From Paratinospora sagittata (taxonomy: Eukaryota; Streptophyta; Magnoliopsida; Ranunculales; Menispermaceae), in NCBI GenBank assembly GCA_035771175.1, contig CM069590.1, positions 28,782,821 to 28,846,820 on the forward strand: a stretch of DNA of 64,000 nt. Direction: 5' to 3'. The number at the start of each line of letters is the position of its first letter. Position 1 is the first letter of the stretch. Below the pieces are notes generated by a model. The model made no database searches. It was not told the DNA's origin and saw only the letters and a list, made by a program, of their open reading frames with translations. Below, in pieces: positions 34,954 to 49,676 of this stretch. The position numbers and the translations under genes were made by a program.

Positions 34954-37900
34954 TGAAATACAGGGTATTACACTTGATCTTTGTAGAATTCGAAAGCTAT
35001 TGTTTGATGTGTTCTTGATGAAAACAGGTGATGTGTTCCTTTTTGATGTGTTATCTTACCGAGACAACTTCATATACTTAGAGTTTTAAACAATGGATAG
35101 CCTCTGCAAATCTTAGCACACAAGGGATAAAATGAAGAACTAGCTGAACAACAAGACAGATTGCAATTTTGATTCAATTCGAATCCTTTTTTTGCAAAGG
35201 CAAGAATCATTACTTTCTTCTCTTGAAAAACTCTTCGAAAAGCTCAATCTAACTTGCAAATATCGTGCGTGTTGTATTTTTTAAAATCAGAGAATGAGTG
35301 TTTTATAAAATTTGAAGTTAAATGTTAAAGAGCAAGAGTACTACAAAATGATTTGAATTCAAAACATTGTTCAATCTAAAGTTTTTTGGGCGTGCGAGAC
35401 AATGGGAATCATCTAGGTGTTACTAGAGAATATTTCAATTAAGATAACCAGGCAAAACTGTGAAGGAATAGAAAAATTGAGCAAGCAGAAGTGCCCACAT
35501 TTTTCTCGTTAGAAATATAAGATATTAGTCTAAGACGTGAAAATTGCTGGATAGCCTTATTTTTGAAAAATTAATATTTTGACGCTAAAGAACCATTTCA
35601 TTGACTCATACCACTTTGATATAAGATTAAACACTTTTAAATAATTCAAAACTCATTAAAATTATGATTAAAACCTTTCAGAAAACATTTTTTTCAAAAT
35701 GAAATACTACACCGAAAGTGATTTTGAAGACTTTGCAATTTTCAGAGTTTTAGTGCTGAGATTGATCGAGGGGTTACCCTACACACCAGAAATCAAACTA
35801 ATGCATTAGACATGAGATATGTCTTCGTTCTTCGAGCTTGATCTTTGTAGAATTCGAATGCTATTGTTTGATGTGTTCTTGATGTAAAACAGGTGATGTG
35901 TTCCTTTTTGATGTGTTATCTTACCGAAACAACTTCATATACTTAGAGTTTTAAACAATGGATAGCCTCTGCAAATCTTAGCACACAAGGGATAAAATGA
36001 AGAACTAGCTGAACATCAAGACAGATTGTAATTTTGATTCAATTCGAAGCCTTTTTTTGCAAAGGCAAGAATCATTACTTTCTTCTCTTGAAAAACTCTT
36101 CGAAAAGATCAATCTAACTTGCAAATATCGTGCGTGTTGTATTTTTTAAAATCAGAGAATGAGTGTTTTATAAAATTTGAAGTTGAATGTTAAAGAGCAA
36201 GAGTACTACAAAATGATTTGAATTCAAAACATTGTTCAATCTAAAGTTTTTTGGGCGTGCGAGACAATGGGAATCATCTAGGTGTTACTAGAGAATATTT
36301 CAATTAAGATAACCTGGCAAAACTGTGAAGGAATAGAAAATCGAGCAAGCAGAAGTGCCCACATTTTTCTCGTTAGAAATATCAGATTTTAGTCTAAGAC
36401 GTGCCAATTGTTGGATAGCCTTATTTTTGAAAAATTAATATTTTGACACTAAAGAACCATTTCATTGACTCAGAACACTTTGATATAAGAATAAAGACTT
36501 TTAAATAATTCAAAACTCATTAAAATTATGATTAAAACCTTTCAGAAAACATTTTTTTCAAAATGAAATACTATATCGAAAGTGATTTTGAAGACTTTGC
36601 AATTTTCAGAGTTTTAGTGCTGAGATTGATCGAGGGGTTACCCTACACACCAGAAATCAAACTAATGCATTAGACATGAGATATGTCTTCGTTCTTCGAG
36701 CTTAATCTTTGTAGAATTCGAAAGCTATTGTTTGATGGGTTCTTGATGCAAAACAGGTGATGTGTTCATTTTTGATGTGTTATCTTACCGAGACCACTTC
36801 ATTTGCTTAGAGTTTTAAACAATGGATAGCCTCTGCAAATCTTAGCACACAAGGGATAAAATGAAGAACTAGCTGAACATCAAGACAGATTGCAATTTTG
36901 GTTCAATTCGAAGCCTTTTTTTTGCAAAGGCAAGAATCATTACTTTCTTCTCTTGAAAAACTCTTCGAAAAGCTCAATCTAACTTGCAAATATCGTGCGT
37001 GTTGTATTTTTTAAAATCAGAGAATGAGTGTTTTATAAAATTTGAAGTTGAATGTTAAAGAGCAAGAGTACTACAAAATGATTTGAATTCAAAACATTGT
37101 TCAATCTAAAGTTTTTTGGGCGTGCGAGACAATGGGAATCATCTAGGTGTTACTAGAGAATATTTCAATTAAGATAACCTGGCAAAACTGTGAAGGAATA
37201 GAAAATCGAGCAAGCAGAAGTGCCCACATTTTTCTAGTTAGAAATATCAGATTTTAGTCTAAGACGTGCCAATTGTTGGAAAGCCTTATTTTTGAAAAAT
37301 TAATATTTTGACACTAAAGAACCATTTCATTAACTCAGAACACTTTGATATAAGAATAAAGACTTTTAAATAATTCAAAACTCATTAAAATTATGATTAA
37401 AACCTTTCAGAAAACATTTTTTTCAAAATGAAATACTATATCGAAAGTGATTTTGAAGACTTTGCAATTTTCAGAGTTTTAGTGTTGAGATTGATCGAGG
37501 GGTTACCCTACACACCAGAAATCAAACTAATGCATTAGACATGAGATATGTCTTCGTTCTTCGAGCTTGATCTTTGTAGAATTCGAATGCTATTGTTTGA
37601 TGTGTTCTTGATGTAAAACAGGTGATGTGTTCCTTTTTGATGTGTTATCTTACCGAGACAACTTCATATACTTAGAGTTTTAAACAATGGATAGCCTCTG
37701 CAAATCTTAGCACACAAGGGATAAAATGAAGAACTAGCTGAACATCAAGACAGATTGCAATTTTGATTCAATTCGAATCCTTTTTTTGCAAAGGCAAGAA
37801 TCATTACTTTCTTCTCTTGAAAAACTCTTCGAAAAGCTCAATCTAACTTGCAAATATCGTGCGTGTTGTATTTTTTAAAATCAGAGAATGAGTGTTTTAT

Positions 37901-38440
37901 AAAATTTGAAGTTGAATGTTAAAGAGCAAGAGTACTACAAAATGATTTGAATTCAAAACATTGTTCAATCTAAAGTTTTTTGGGCGTGCGAGACAATGGG
38001 AATCATCTAGGTGTTACTAGAGAATATTTCAATTAAGATAACCAGGCAAAACTGTAAAGGAATAGAAAAATTGAGCAAGCAGAAGTGCCCACAATTTTCT
38101 CGTTAGAAATATAAGATTTTAGTCTAAGACGTGAAAATTGCTGGATAGCCTTATTTTTGAAAAATTAATATTTTGACGCTAAAGAACCATTTCATTGACT
38201 CATACCACTTTGATATAAGAATAAAGACTTTTAAATAATTCAAAACTCATTAAAATTATGATTAAAACCTTTCAGAAAACATTTTTTTCAAAATGAAATA
38301 CTACACCGAAAGTGATTTTGAAGACTTTGCAATTTTCAGAGTTTTAGTGCTGAGATTGATCGAGGGGTTACCCTACACACCAGAAATCAAACTAATGCAT
38401 TAGACATGAGATATGTCTTCGTTCTTCGAGCTTGATCTTT

Positions 38441-41033
38441 GTAGAATTCGAATGCTATTGTTTGATGTGTTCTTGATGTAAAACAGGTGATGTGTTCCTT
38501 TTTGATGTGTTATCTTTCCGAGACAACTTCATATATTTAGAGTTTTAAACAATGGATAGCCTCTGCAAATCTTAGCACACAAGGGATAAAATGAAGAACT
38601 AGCTGAACATCAAGACAGATTGCAATTTTGGTTCAATTCGAAGCCTTTTTTTGCAAAGGCAAGAATCATTACTTTCTTCTCTTGAAAAACTCTTCGAAAA
38701 GATCAATCTAACTTGCAAATATCGTGCGTGTTGTATTTTTTAAAATTAGAGAATGAGTGTTTTATAAAATTTGAAGTTGAATGTTAAAGAGCAAGAGTAC
38801 TACAAAATGATTTGAATTCAAAACATTGTTCAATCTAAAGTTTTTTGGGCGTGCGAGACAATGGGAATCATCTAGGTGTTACTAGAGAATATTTCAATTA
38901 AGATAACCTGGCAAAACTGTGAAGGAATAGAAAATCGAGCAAGCAGAAGTGCCCACATTTTTCTAGTTAGAAATATCAGATTTTAGTCTAAGACGTGCCA
39001 ATTGTTGGATAGCCTTATTTTTGAAAAATTAATATTTTGACACTAAAGAACCATTTCATTGACTCAGAACACTTTGATATAAGAATAAAGACTTTTAAAT
39101 AATTCAAAACTCATTAAAATTATGATTAAAACCTTTCAGAAAACATTTTTTTCAAAATGAAATACTATATCGAAAGTGATTTTGAAGACTTTGCAATTTT
39201 CAGAGTTTTAGTGCTGAGATTGATCGAGGGGTTACCCTACACACCAGAAATCAAACTAATGCATTAGACATGAGATATGTCTTCGTTCTTCGAGCTTGAT
39301 CTTTGTAGAATTCGAATGCTATTGTTTGATGTGTTCTTGATGTAAAACAGGTGATGTGTTCCTTTTTGATGTGTTATCTTACCGAGACAACTTCATATAC
39401 TTAGAGTTTTAAACAATGGATAGCCTCTGCAAATCTTAGCACACAAGGGATAAAATGAAGAACTAGCTGAACATCAAGACAGATTGCAATTTTGATTCAA
39501 TTCGAATCCTTTTTTTGCAAAGGCAAGAATCATTACTTTCTTCTCTTGAAAAACTCTTCGAAAAGCTCAATCTAACTTGCAAATATCGTGCGTGTTGTAT
39601 TTTTTAAAATCAGAGAATGAGTGTTTTATAAAATTTGAAGTTGAATGTTAAAGAGCAAGAGTACTACAAAATGATTTGAATTCAAAACATTGTTCAATCT
39701 AAAGTTTTTTGGGCGTGCGAGACAATGGGAATCATCTAGGTGTTACTAGAGAATATTTCAATTAAGATAACCAGGCAAAACTGTGAAGGAATAGAAAAAT
39801 TGAGCAAGCAGAAGTGCCCACATTTTTCTCGTTAGAAATATAAGATTTTAGTCTAAGACGTGAAAATTGCTGGATAGCCTTATTTTTGAAAAATTAATAT
39901 TTTGACGCTAAAGAACCATTTCATTGACTCATACCACTTTGATATAAGATTAAACACTTTTAAATAATTCAAAACTCATTAAAATTATGATTAAAACCTT
40001 TCAGAAAACATTTTTTTCAAAATGAAATACTACACCGAAAGTGATTTTGAAGACTTTGCAATTTTCAGAGTTTTAGTGCTGAGATTGATCGAGGGGTTAC
40101 CCTACACACCAGAAATCAAACTAATGCATTAGACATGAGATATGTCTTCGTTCTTCGAGCTTGATCTTTGTAGAATTCGAATGCTATTGTTTGATGTGTT
40201 CTTGATGTAAAACAGGTGATGTGTTCCTTTTTGATGTGTTATCTTTCCGAGACAACTTCATATATTTAGAGTTTTAAACAATGGATAGCCTCTGCAAATC
40301 TTAGCACACAAGGGATAAAATGAAGAACTAGCTGAACATCAAGACAGATTGCAATTTTGGTTCAATTCGAAGCCTTTTTTTGCAAAGGCAAGAATCATTA
40401 CTTTCTTCTCTTGAAAAACTCTTCGAAAAGATCAATCTAACTTGCAAATATCGTGCGTGTTGTATTTTTTAAAATTAGAGAATGAGTGTTTTATAAAATT
40501 TGAAGTTGAATGTTAAAGAGCAAGAGTACTACAAAATGATTTGAATTCAAAACATTGTTCAATCTAAAGTTTTTTGGGCGTGCGAGACAATGGGAATCAT
40601 CTAGGTGTTACTAGAGAATATTTCAATTAAGATAACCTGGCAAAACTGTGAAGGAATAGAAAATCGAGCAAGCAGAAGTGCCCACATTTTTCTAGTTAGA
40701 AATATCAGATTTTAGTCTAAGACGTGCCAATTGTTGGATAGCCTTATTTTTGAAAAATTAATATTTTGACACTAAAGAACCATTTCATTGACTCAGAACA
40801 CTTTGATATAAGAATAAAGACTTTTAAATAATTCAAAACTCATTAAAATTATGATTAAAACCTTTCAGAAAACATTTTTTTCAAAATGAAATACTATATC
40901 GAAAGTGATTTTGAAGACTTTGCAATTTTCAGAGTTTTAGTGCTGAGATTGATCGAGGGGTTACCCTACACACCAGAAATCAAACTAATGCATTAGACAT
41001 GAGATATGTCTTCGTTCTTCGAGCTTGATCTTT
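38441..41033. repeat. Dimeric higher-order block right of the insertion
   Basis: Monomers at 38441 and 40170 share ATCTTTCCGAGAC, CATATATTTAG, AAAAGATCAATC, AAAATTAGAG and TTTCTAGTTAG, and are separated by a type-B monomer at 39305. The neighbouring monomers at 36711 and 41034 share TTTCTAGTTAG; these together with the one at 35847 share CTCAGAACAC. This defines a local homogenisation domain of about 35.8-41.9 kb. Confidence 0.85.
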
Positions 41034-42762
41034 GTAGAATTCGAATGCTATTGTTTGATGTGTTCTTGATGTAAAACAGGTGATGTGTTCCTTTTTGATG
41101 TGTTATCTTACCGAGACAACTTCATATACTTAGAGTTTTAAACAATGGATAGCCTCTGCAAATCTTAGCACACAAGGGATAAAATGAAGAACTAGCTGAA
41201 CATCAAGACAGATTGCAATTTTGGTTCAATTCGAAGCCTTTTTTTGCAAAGGCAAGAATCATTACTTTCTTCTCTTGAAAAACTCTTCGAAAAGATCAAT
41301 CTAACTTGCAAATATCGTGCGTGTTGTATTTTTTAAAATCAGAGAATGAGTGTTTTATAAAATTTGAAGTTGAATGTTAAAGAGCAAGAGTACTACAAAA
41401 TGATTTGAATTCAAAACATTGTTCAATCTAAAGTTTTTTGGGCGTGCGAGACAATGGGAATCATCTAGGTGTTACTAGAGAATATTTCAATTAAGATAAC
41501 CTGGCAAAACTGTGAAGAAATAGAAAATCGAGCAAGCAGAAGTGCCCACATTTTTCTAGTTAGAAATATCAGATTTTAGTCTAAGACGTGCCAATTGTTG
41601 GATAGCCTTATTTTTGAAAAATTAATATTTTGACACTAAAGAACCATTTCATTGACTCAGAACACTTTGATATAAGAATAAAGACTTTTAAATAATTCAA
41701 AACTCATTAAAATTATGATTAAAACCTTTCAGAAAACATTTTTTTCAAAATGAAATACTATATCGAAAGTGATTTTGAAGACTTTGCAATTTTCAGAGTT
41801 TTAGTGCTGAGATTGATCGAGGGGTTACCCTACACACCAGAAATCAAACTAATGCATTAGACATGAGATATGTCTTCGTTCTTCGAGCTTGATCTTTGTA
41901 GAATTCGAAAGCTATTGTTTGATGTGTTCTTGATGTAAAACAGGTGATGTGTTCCTTTTTGATGTGTTATCTTACCGAGACAACTTCATATATTTAGAGT
42001 TTTAAACAATGGATAGCCTCTGCAAATCTTAGCACACAAGGGATAAAATGAAGAACTAGCTGAACATCAAGACAGATTGCAATTTTGGTTCAATTCGAAG
42101 CCTTTTTTTGCAAAGGCAAGAATCATTACTTTCTTCTCTTGAAAAACTCTTCGAAAAGCTCAATCTAACTTGCAAATATCGTGCGTGTTGTATTTTTGAA
42201 AATCAGAGAATAAGTGTTTTATAAAATTTGAAGTTGAAGGTTAAAGAGCAAGAGTACTACAAAATGATTTGAATTCAAAACATTGTTCAATCTAAAGTTT
42301 TTTGGGCGTGCGAGACAATGGGAATCATCTAGGTGTTACTAGAGAATATTTCAATTAAGATAACCAGGCAAAACTGTGAAGGAATAGAAAAATTGAGCAA
42401 GCAGAAGTGCCCACATTTTTCTCGTTAGAAATATAAGATTTTAGTCTAAGACGTGAAAATTGCTGGATAGCCTTATTTTTGAAAAATTAATATTTTGACG
42501 CTAAAGAACCATTTCATTGACTCATACCACTTTGATATAAGATTAAACACTTTTAAATAATTCAAAACTCATTAAAATTATGATTAAAACCTTTCAGAAA
42601 ACATTTTTTTCAAAATGAAATACTATATCGAAAGTGATTTTGAAGACTTTGCAATTTTCAGAGTTTTAGTGCTAAGATTGATGGAGGGGTTACCCTACAC
42701 ACCAGAGATCAAACTAATGCATTAGACATGAGATATGTCTTCGTTCTTCGAGCTTGATCTTT

Positions 42763-45700
42763 GTAGAATTCGAATGCTATTGTTTGATGTGTTCTTGATG
42801 GAAAACAGGTGATGTGTTCCTTTTTGATGTGTTATCTTACCGGGACAACTTCATATACTTAGAGTTTTAAACAATGGATAGCCTCTGCAAATCTTAGCAC
42901 ACAAGGGATAAAATGAAGAACTAGCTGAACATCAAGACAGATTGCAATTTTGGTTCAATTCGAAGCCTTTTTTTGCAAAGGCAAGAATCATTACTTTCTT
43001 CTCTTCAAAAACTCTTCGAAAAGCTCAATCTAACTTGCAAATATCGTGCGTGTTGTATTTTTTAAAATCAGAGAATGAGTGTTTTATAAAATTTGAAGTT
43101 GAATGTTAAAGAGCAAGAGTACTACAAAATGATTTGAATTCAAAACATTGTTCAATCTAAAGTTTTTTGGGCGTGCGAGACAATGAGAATCATCTAGGTG
43201 TTACTAGAGAATATTTCAATAAAGATAACCTGGCAAAACTGTGAAGGAATAGAAAATCGAGCAAGCAGAAGTGGCCACATTTTTCTCGTTAGAAATATCA
43301 GATTTTAGTCTAAGACGTGCCAATTGTTGGATAGCCTTATTTTTGAAAAATTAATATTTTGACACTAAAGAACCATTTCATTGACTCAAAACACTTTGAT
43401 ATAAGATTAAACACTTTTAAATAATTCAAAACTCATTAAAATTATGATTAAAACCTTTCAGAAAACATTTTTGTAAAAATGAAATACTATATCGAACGTT
43501 ATTTTGAAGACTTTGCAATTTTTAGAGTTTTAGTGCTGAGATTGATCGAGGGGTTACCCTACACACCAGAAATCAAACTAATGCATTAGACATGAGATAT
43601 GTCTTCGTTCTTCGAGCTTGATCTTTGTAGAATTCGAAAGCTATTGTTTGATGTGTTCTTGATGAAAACAGGTGATGTGTTCCTTTTTGATGTGTTATCT
43701 TACCGAGACAACTTCATATACTTAGAGTTTTAAACAATGGATAGCCTCTGCAAATCTTAGCACACAAGGGATAAAATGAAGAACTAGCTGAACATCAAGA
43801 CAGATTGCAATTTTGATTCAATTCGAAGCCTTTTTTTGCAAAGGCAAGAATCATTACTTTCTTCTCTTGAAAAACTCTTCGAAAAGCTCAATCTAACTTG
43901 CAAATATCGTGCGTGTTGTATTTTTTAAAATCAGAGAATGAGTGTTTTATAAAATTTGAAGTTGAATGTTAAAGAGCAAGAGTACTACAAAATGATTTGA
44001 ATTCAAAACATTGTTCAATCTAAAGTTTTTTGGGTGTGCGAGACAATGGGAATCATCTAGGTGTTACTAGAGAATATTTCAATTAAGATAACCAGGCAAA
44101 ACTGTGAAGGAATAGAAAAATTGAGCAAGCAGAAGTGCCCACATTTTTCTCGTTAGAAATATAAGATTTTAGTCTAAGACGTGAAAATTGCTGGATAGCC
44201 TTATTTTTGAAAAATTAATATTTTGACACTAAAGAACCATTTCATTGACTCATACCACTTTGATATAAGATTAAACACTTTTAAATAATTCAAAACTCAT
44301 TAAAATTATGATTAAAACCTTTCAGAAAACATTTTTTTCAAAATGAAATACTACACCGAAAGTGATTTTGAAGACTTTGCAATTTTCAGAGTTTTAGTGC
44401 TGAGATTGATCGAGGGGTTACCCTACACACCAGAAAGCAAACTAATGCATTAGACATGAGATATGTCTTCGTTCTTCGAGCTTGATCTTTGTAGAATTCG
44501 AATGCTATTGTTTGATGTGTTCTTGATGAAACCATGTGATGTGTTCCTTTTTGATGTGTTATCTTACCGAGACAACTTCATATACTTAGAGTTTTAAACA
44601 ATGGATAGCCTCTGCAAATCTTAGCACACAAGGGATAAAATGAAGAACTAGCTGAACATCAAGACAGATTGCAATTTTGGTTCAATTCGAAGCCTTTTTT
44701 TGCAAAGGCAAGAATCATTACTTTCTTCTCTTGAAAAACTCTTCGAAAAGCTCAATCTAACTTGCAAATATCGTGCGTGTTGTATTTTTTAAAATCAGAG
44801 AATGAGTGTTTTATAAAATTTGAAGTTGAATGTTAAAGAGCAAGAGTACTACAAAATGATTTGAATTCAAAACATTGTTCAATCTAAAGTTTTTTGGGCG
44901 TGCGAGACAATGGGAATCATCTAGGTGTTACTAGAGAATATTTCAATTAAGATAACCAGGCAAAACTGTGAAGGAATAGAAAAATTGAGCAAGCAGAAGT
45001 GCCCACATTTTTCTCGTTAGAAATATAAGATTTTAGTCTAAGACGTGAAAATTGCTGGATAGCCTTATTTTTGAAAAATTAATATTTTGACACTAAAGAA
45101 CCATTTCATTGACTCATACCACTTTGATATAAGATTAAACACTTTTAAATAATTCAAAACTCATTAAAATTATGATTAAAACCTTTCAGAAAACATTTTT
45201 TTCAAAATGAAATACTACACCGAAAGTGATTTTGAAGACTTTGCAATTTTCAGAGTTTTAGTGCTGAGATTGATCGAGGGGTTACCCTACACACCAGAAA
45301 TCAAACTAATGCATTAGACATGAGATATGTCTTCGTTCTTCGAGCTTGATCTTTGTAGAATTCGAAAGCTATTGTTTGATGGGTTCTTGATGCAAAACAG
45401 GTGATGTGTTCATTTTTGATGTGTTATCTTACCGAGACCACTTCATTTACTTAGAGTTTTAAACAATGGATAGCCTCTGCAAATCTTAGCACACAAGGGA
45501 TAAAATGAAGAACTAGCTGAACATCAAGACAGATTGCAATTTTGGTTCAATTCGAAGCCTTTTTTTTGCAAAGGCAAGAATCATTACTTTCTTCTCTTGA
45601 AAAACTCTTCGAAAAGCTCAATCTAACTTGCAAATATCGTGCGTGTTATATTTTTGAAAATCAGAGAATAAGTGTTTTATAAAATTTGAAGTTGAAGGTT

Positions 45701-47947
45701 AAAGAGCAAGAGTACTACAAAATGATTTGAATTCAAAACATTGTTCAATCTAAAGTTTTTTGGGCGTGCGAGACAATGGGAATCATCTAGGTGTTACTAG
45801 AGAATATTTCAATTAAGATAACCTGGCAAAACTGTGAAGGAATAGAAAATCGAGCAAGCAGAAGTGCCCACATTTTTCTCGTTAGAAATATCAGATTTTA
45901 GTCTAAGACGTGCCAATTGTTGGATAGCCTTATTTTTGAAAAATTAATATTTTGACACTAAAGAACCATTTCATTGACTCAAAACACTTTGATATAAGAT
46001 TAAACACTTTTAAATAATTCAAAACTCATTAAAATTATGATTAAAACCTTTCAGAAAACATTTTTGTAAAAATGAAATACTATATCGAAAGTTATTTTGA
46101 AGACTTTGCAATTTTTAGAGTTTTAGTGCTGAGATTGATCGAGGGGTTACCCTACACACCAGAAATCAAACTAATGCATTAGACATGAGATATGTCTTCG
46201 TTCTTCGAGCTTGATCTTTGTAGAATTCGAAAGCTATTGTTTGATGTGTTCTTGATGAAAACAGGTGATGTGTTCCTTTTTGATGTGTTATCTTACCGAG
46301 ACAACTTCATATACTTAGAGTTTTAAACAATGGATAGCCTCTGCAAATCTTAGCACACAAGGGATAAAATGAAGAACTAGCTGAACATCAAGACAGATTG
46401 CAATTTTGATTCAATTCGAAGCCTTTTTTTGCAAAGGCAAGAATCATTACTTTCTTCTCTTCAAAAACTCTTCGAAAAGCTCAATCTAACTTGCAAATAT
46501 CGTGCGTGTTGTATTTTTTAAAATCAGAGAATGAGTGTTTTATAAAATTTGAAGTTGAATGTTAAAGAGCAAGAGTACTACAAAATGATTTGAATTCAAA
46601 ACATTGTTCAATCTAAAGTTTTTTGGGCGTGCGAGACAATGGGAATCATCTAGGTGTTACTAGAGAATATTTCAATTAAGATAACCAGGCAAAACTGTGA
46701 AGGAATAGAAAAATTGAGCAAGCAGAAGTGCCCACATTTTTCTCGTTAGAAATATAAGATTTTAGTCTAAGACGTGAAAATTGCTGGATAGCCTTATTTT
46801 TGAAAAATTAATATTTTGACACTAAAGAACCATTTCATTGACTCATACCACTTTGATATAAGATTAAACACTTTTAAATAATTCAAAACTCATTAAAATT
46901 ATGATTAAAACCTTTCAGAAAACATTTTTTTCAAAATGAAATACTACACCGAAAGTGATTTTGAAGACTTTGCAATTTTCAGAGTTTTAGTGCTGAGATT
47001 GATCGAGGGGTTACCCTACACACCAGAAATCAAACTAATGCATTAGACATGAGATATGTCTTCGTTCTTCGAGCTTGATCTTTGTAGAATTCGAATGCTA
47101 TTGTTTGATGTGTTCTTGATGAAAACATGTGATGTGTTCCTTTTTGATGTGTTATCTTACCGAGACAACTTCATATACTTAGAGTTTTAAACAATGGATA
47201 GCCTCTGCAAATCTTAGCACACAAGGGATAAAATGAAGAACTAGCTGAACATCAAGACAGATTGCAATTTTGGTTCAATTCGAAGCCTTTTTTTGCAAAG
47301 GCAAGAATCATTACTTTCTTCTCTTGAAAAACTCTTCGAAAAGCTCAATCTAACTTGCAAATATCGTGCGTGTTGTATTTTTTAAAATCAGAGAATGAGT
47401 GTTTTATAAAATTTGAAGTTGAATGTTAAAGAGCAAGAGTACTACAAAATGATTTGAATTCAAAACATTGTTCAATCTAAAGTTTTTTGGGCGTGCGAGA
47501 CAATGGGAATCATCTAGGTGTTACTAGAGAATATTTCAATTAAGATAACCAGGCAAAATTGTGAAGGAATAGAAAAATTGAGCAAGCAGAAGTGCCCACA
47601 TTTTTCTCGTTAGAAATATAAGATTTTAGTCTAAGACGTGAAAATTGCTGGATAGCCTTATTTTTGAAAAATTAATATTTTGACACTAAAGAACCATTTC
47701 ATTGACTCATACCACTTTGATATAAGATTAAACACTTTTAAATAATTCAAAACTCATTAAAATTATGATTAAAACCTTTCAGAAAACATTTTTTTCAAAA
47801 TGAAATACTACATCGAAAGTGATTTTGAAGACTTTGCAATTTTCAGAGTTTTAGTGCTGAGATTGATCGAGGGGTTACCCTACACACCAGAAATCAAACT
47901 AATGCATTAGACATGAGATATGTCTTCGTTCTTCGAGCTTAATCTTT
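42763..47947. repeat. Trimeric higher-order repeat, about 2592 bp, two copies
   Basis: The unit at 42763-45354 is repeated at 45355-47947. First members (42763, 45355) share TTTTTGTAAAAATG, the GTTATTTTG tail and AATTTTTAGAG. Second members (43627, 46220) are type B with a GAAGCC rather than GAATCC core. Third members (44491, 47084) share a CATGTGATG change where other copies have CAGGTGATG. The first member of the second unit has a type-C head (GATGGGTT), so the copies are not identical. Confidence 0.85.
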
Positions 47948-49676
47948 GTAGAATTCGAAAGCTATTGTTTGATGGGTTCTTGATGCAAAACAGGTGATGT
48001 GTTCATTTTTGATGTGTTATCTTACCGAGACCACTTCATTTGCTTAGAGTTTTAAACAATGGATAGCCTCTGCAAATCTTAGCACACAAGGGATAAAATG
48101 AAGAACTAGCTGAACATCAAGACAGATTGCAATTTTGGTTCAATTCGAAGCCTTTTTTTTGCAAAGGCAAGAATCATTACTTTCTTCTCTTGAAAAACTC
48201 TTCGAAAAGCTCAATCTAACTTGCAAATATCGTGCGTGTTGTATTTTTGAAAATCAGAGAATAAGTGTTTTATAAAATTTGAAGTTGAAGGTTAAAAAGC
48301 AAGAGTACTACAAAATGATTTGAATTCAAAACATTGTTCAATCTAAAGTTTTTTGGGCGTGCGAGACAATGGGAATCATCTAGGTGTTACTAGAGAATAT
48401 TTCAATTAAGATAACCTGGCAAAACTGTGAAGGAATAGAAAATCGAGCAAGCAGAAGTGCCCACATTTTTCTCGTTAGAAATATCAGATTTTAGTCTAAG
48501 ACGTGCCAATTGTTGGATAGCCTTATTTTTGAAAAATTAATATTTTGACACTAAAGAACCATTTCATTGACTCAAAACACTTTGATATAAGAATAAACAC
48601 TTTTAAATAATCCAAAACTCATTAAAATTATGATTAAAACCTTTCAGAAAACATTTTTTTCAAAATGAAATACTATATCGAAAGTGATTTTGAAGACTTT
48701 GCAATTTTCAGAGTTTTAGTGCTGAGATTGATCGAGGGGTTACCCTACACACCAGAAATCAAACTAATGCATTAGACATGAGATATGTCTTCGTTCTTCG
48801 AGCTTGATCTTTGTAGAATTCGAATGCTATTGTTTGATGTGTTCTTGATGTAAAACAGGTGATGTGTTCCTTTTTGATGTGTTATCTTACCGAGACAACT
48901 TCATATACTTAGAGTTTTAAACAATGGATAGCCTCTGCAAATCTTAGCACACAAGGGATAAAATGAAGAACTAGCTGAACATCAAGACAGATTGCAATTT
49001 TGGTTCAATTCGAAGCCTTTTTTTGCAAAGGCAAGAATCATTACTTTCTTCTCTTGAAAAACTCTTCGAAAAGCTCAATCTAACTTGCAAATATCGTGCG
49101 TGTTGTATTTTTGAAAATCAGAGAATAAGTGTTTTATAAAATTTGAAGTTGAAGGTTAAAGAGCAAGAGTACTACAAAATGATTTGAATTCAAAACATTG
49201 TTCAATCTAAAGTTTTTTGGGCGTGCGAGACAATGGGAATCATCTAGGTGTTACTAGAGAATATTTCAATTAAGATAACCTGGCAAAACTGTGAAGGAAT
49301 AGAAAATCGAGCAAGCAGAAGTGCCCACATTTTTCTCGTTAGAAATATCAGATTTTAGTCTAAGACGTGCCAATTGTTGGATAGCCTTATTTTTGAAAAA
49401 TTAATATTTTGACACTAAAGAACCATTTCATTGACTCAAAACACTTTGATATAAGAATAAACACTTTTAAATAATCCGAAACTCATTAAAATTATGATTA
49501 AAACCTTTCAGAAAACATTTTTTTCAAAATGAAATACTATATCGAAAGTGATTTTGAAGACTTTGCAATTTTCAGAGTTTTAGTGCTGAGATTGATCGAG
49601 GGGTTATCCTACACACCAGAAATCAAACTAATGCATTAGACATGAGATATGTCTTCGTTCTTCGAGCTTGATCTTT

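Larger units (their letters stand above)
25023..34972 (-). mobile_element. Ty3/gypsy LTR retrotransposon, chromovirus, probably Tekay/Del lineage; defective copy
   Basis: The element is defined by two LTRs in direct orientation, a tRNA-iMet primer-binding site next to the right LTR, a polypurine tract next to the left LTR, and gag, protease remnant, RT-RNase H, integrase and chromodomain in Ty3/gypsy order on the minus strand. Integrase after RNase H and the C-terminal chromodomain place it in the chromoviruses. The group II-like chromodomain, long LTRs and iMet primer site favour Tekay/Del over CRM, but this assignment needs an RT tree. Defects: 336 bp missing from the far end of the 3' LTR, a gag-protease deletion, two one-base frameshifts and one stop. 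An extra ORF lies before gag, which is not standard for chromoviruses. No target-site duplication can be checked, because the left LTR end and about 14 bp of adjacent satellite are missing; the right flank is CTTGA. Confidence 0.95.
33601..34972 (-). repeat. 5' LTR of the retrotransposon, complete, 1372 bp
   Basis: On the minus strand it begins TGTAATACCC at 34972 and ends GGGGTGTGACA at 33601, giving canonical TG...CA termini. The order is: an A30 tract, a GAACGTTC minisatellite (34648-34889), a TATA box (34640-34630), then about 1 kb of inferred R-U5. It matches 25023-26073 with four transitions outside the minisatellite, one fewer minisatellite unit and a T run 5 bases longer. The primer-binding site lies 5 bp inside the element from its end. 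Confidence 0.95.

Noticed and set aside
25023..34972. A target-site duplication flanking the retrotransposon
   Set aside because: The left LTR end and adjacent satellite are deleted, so the CTTGA on the right has no left partner to compare.
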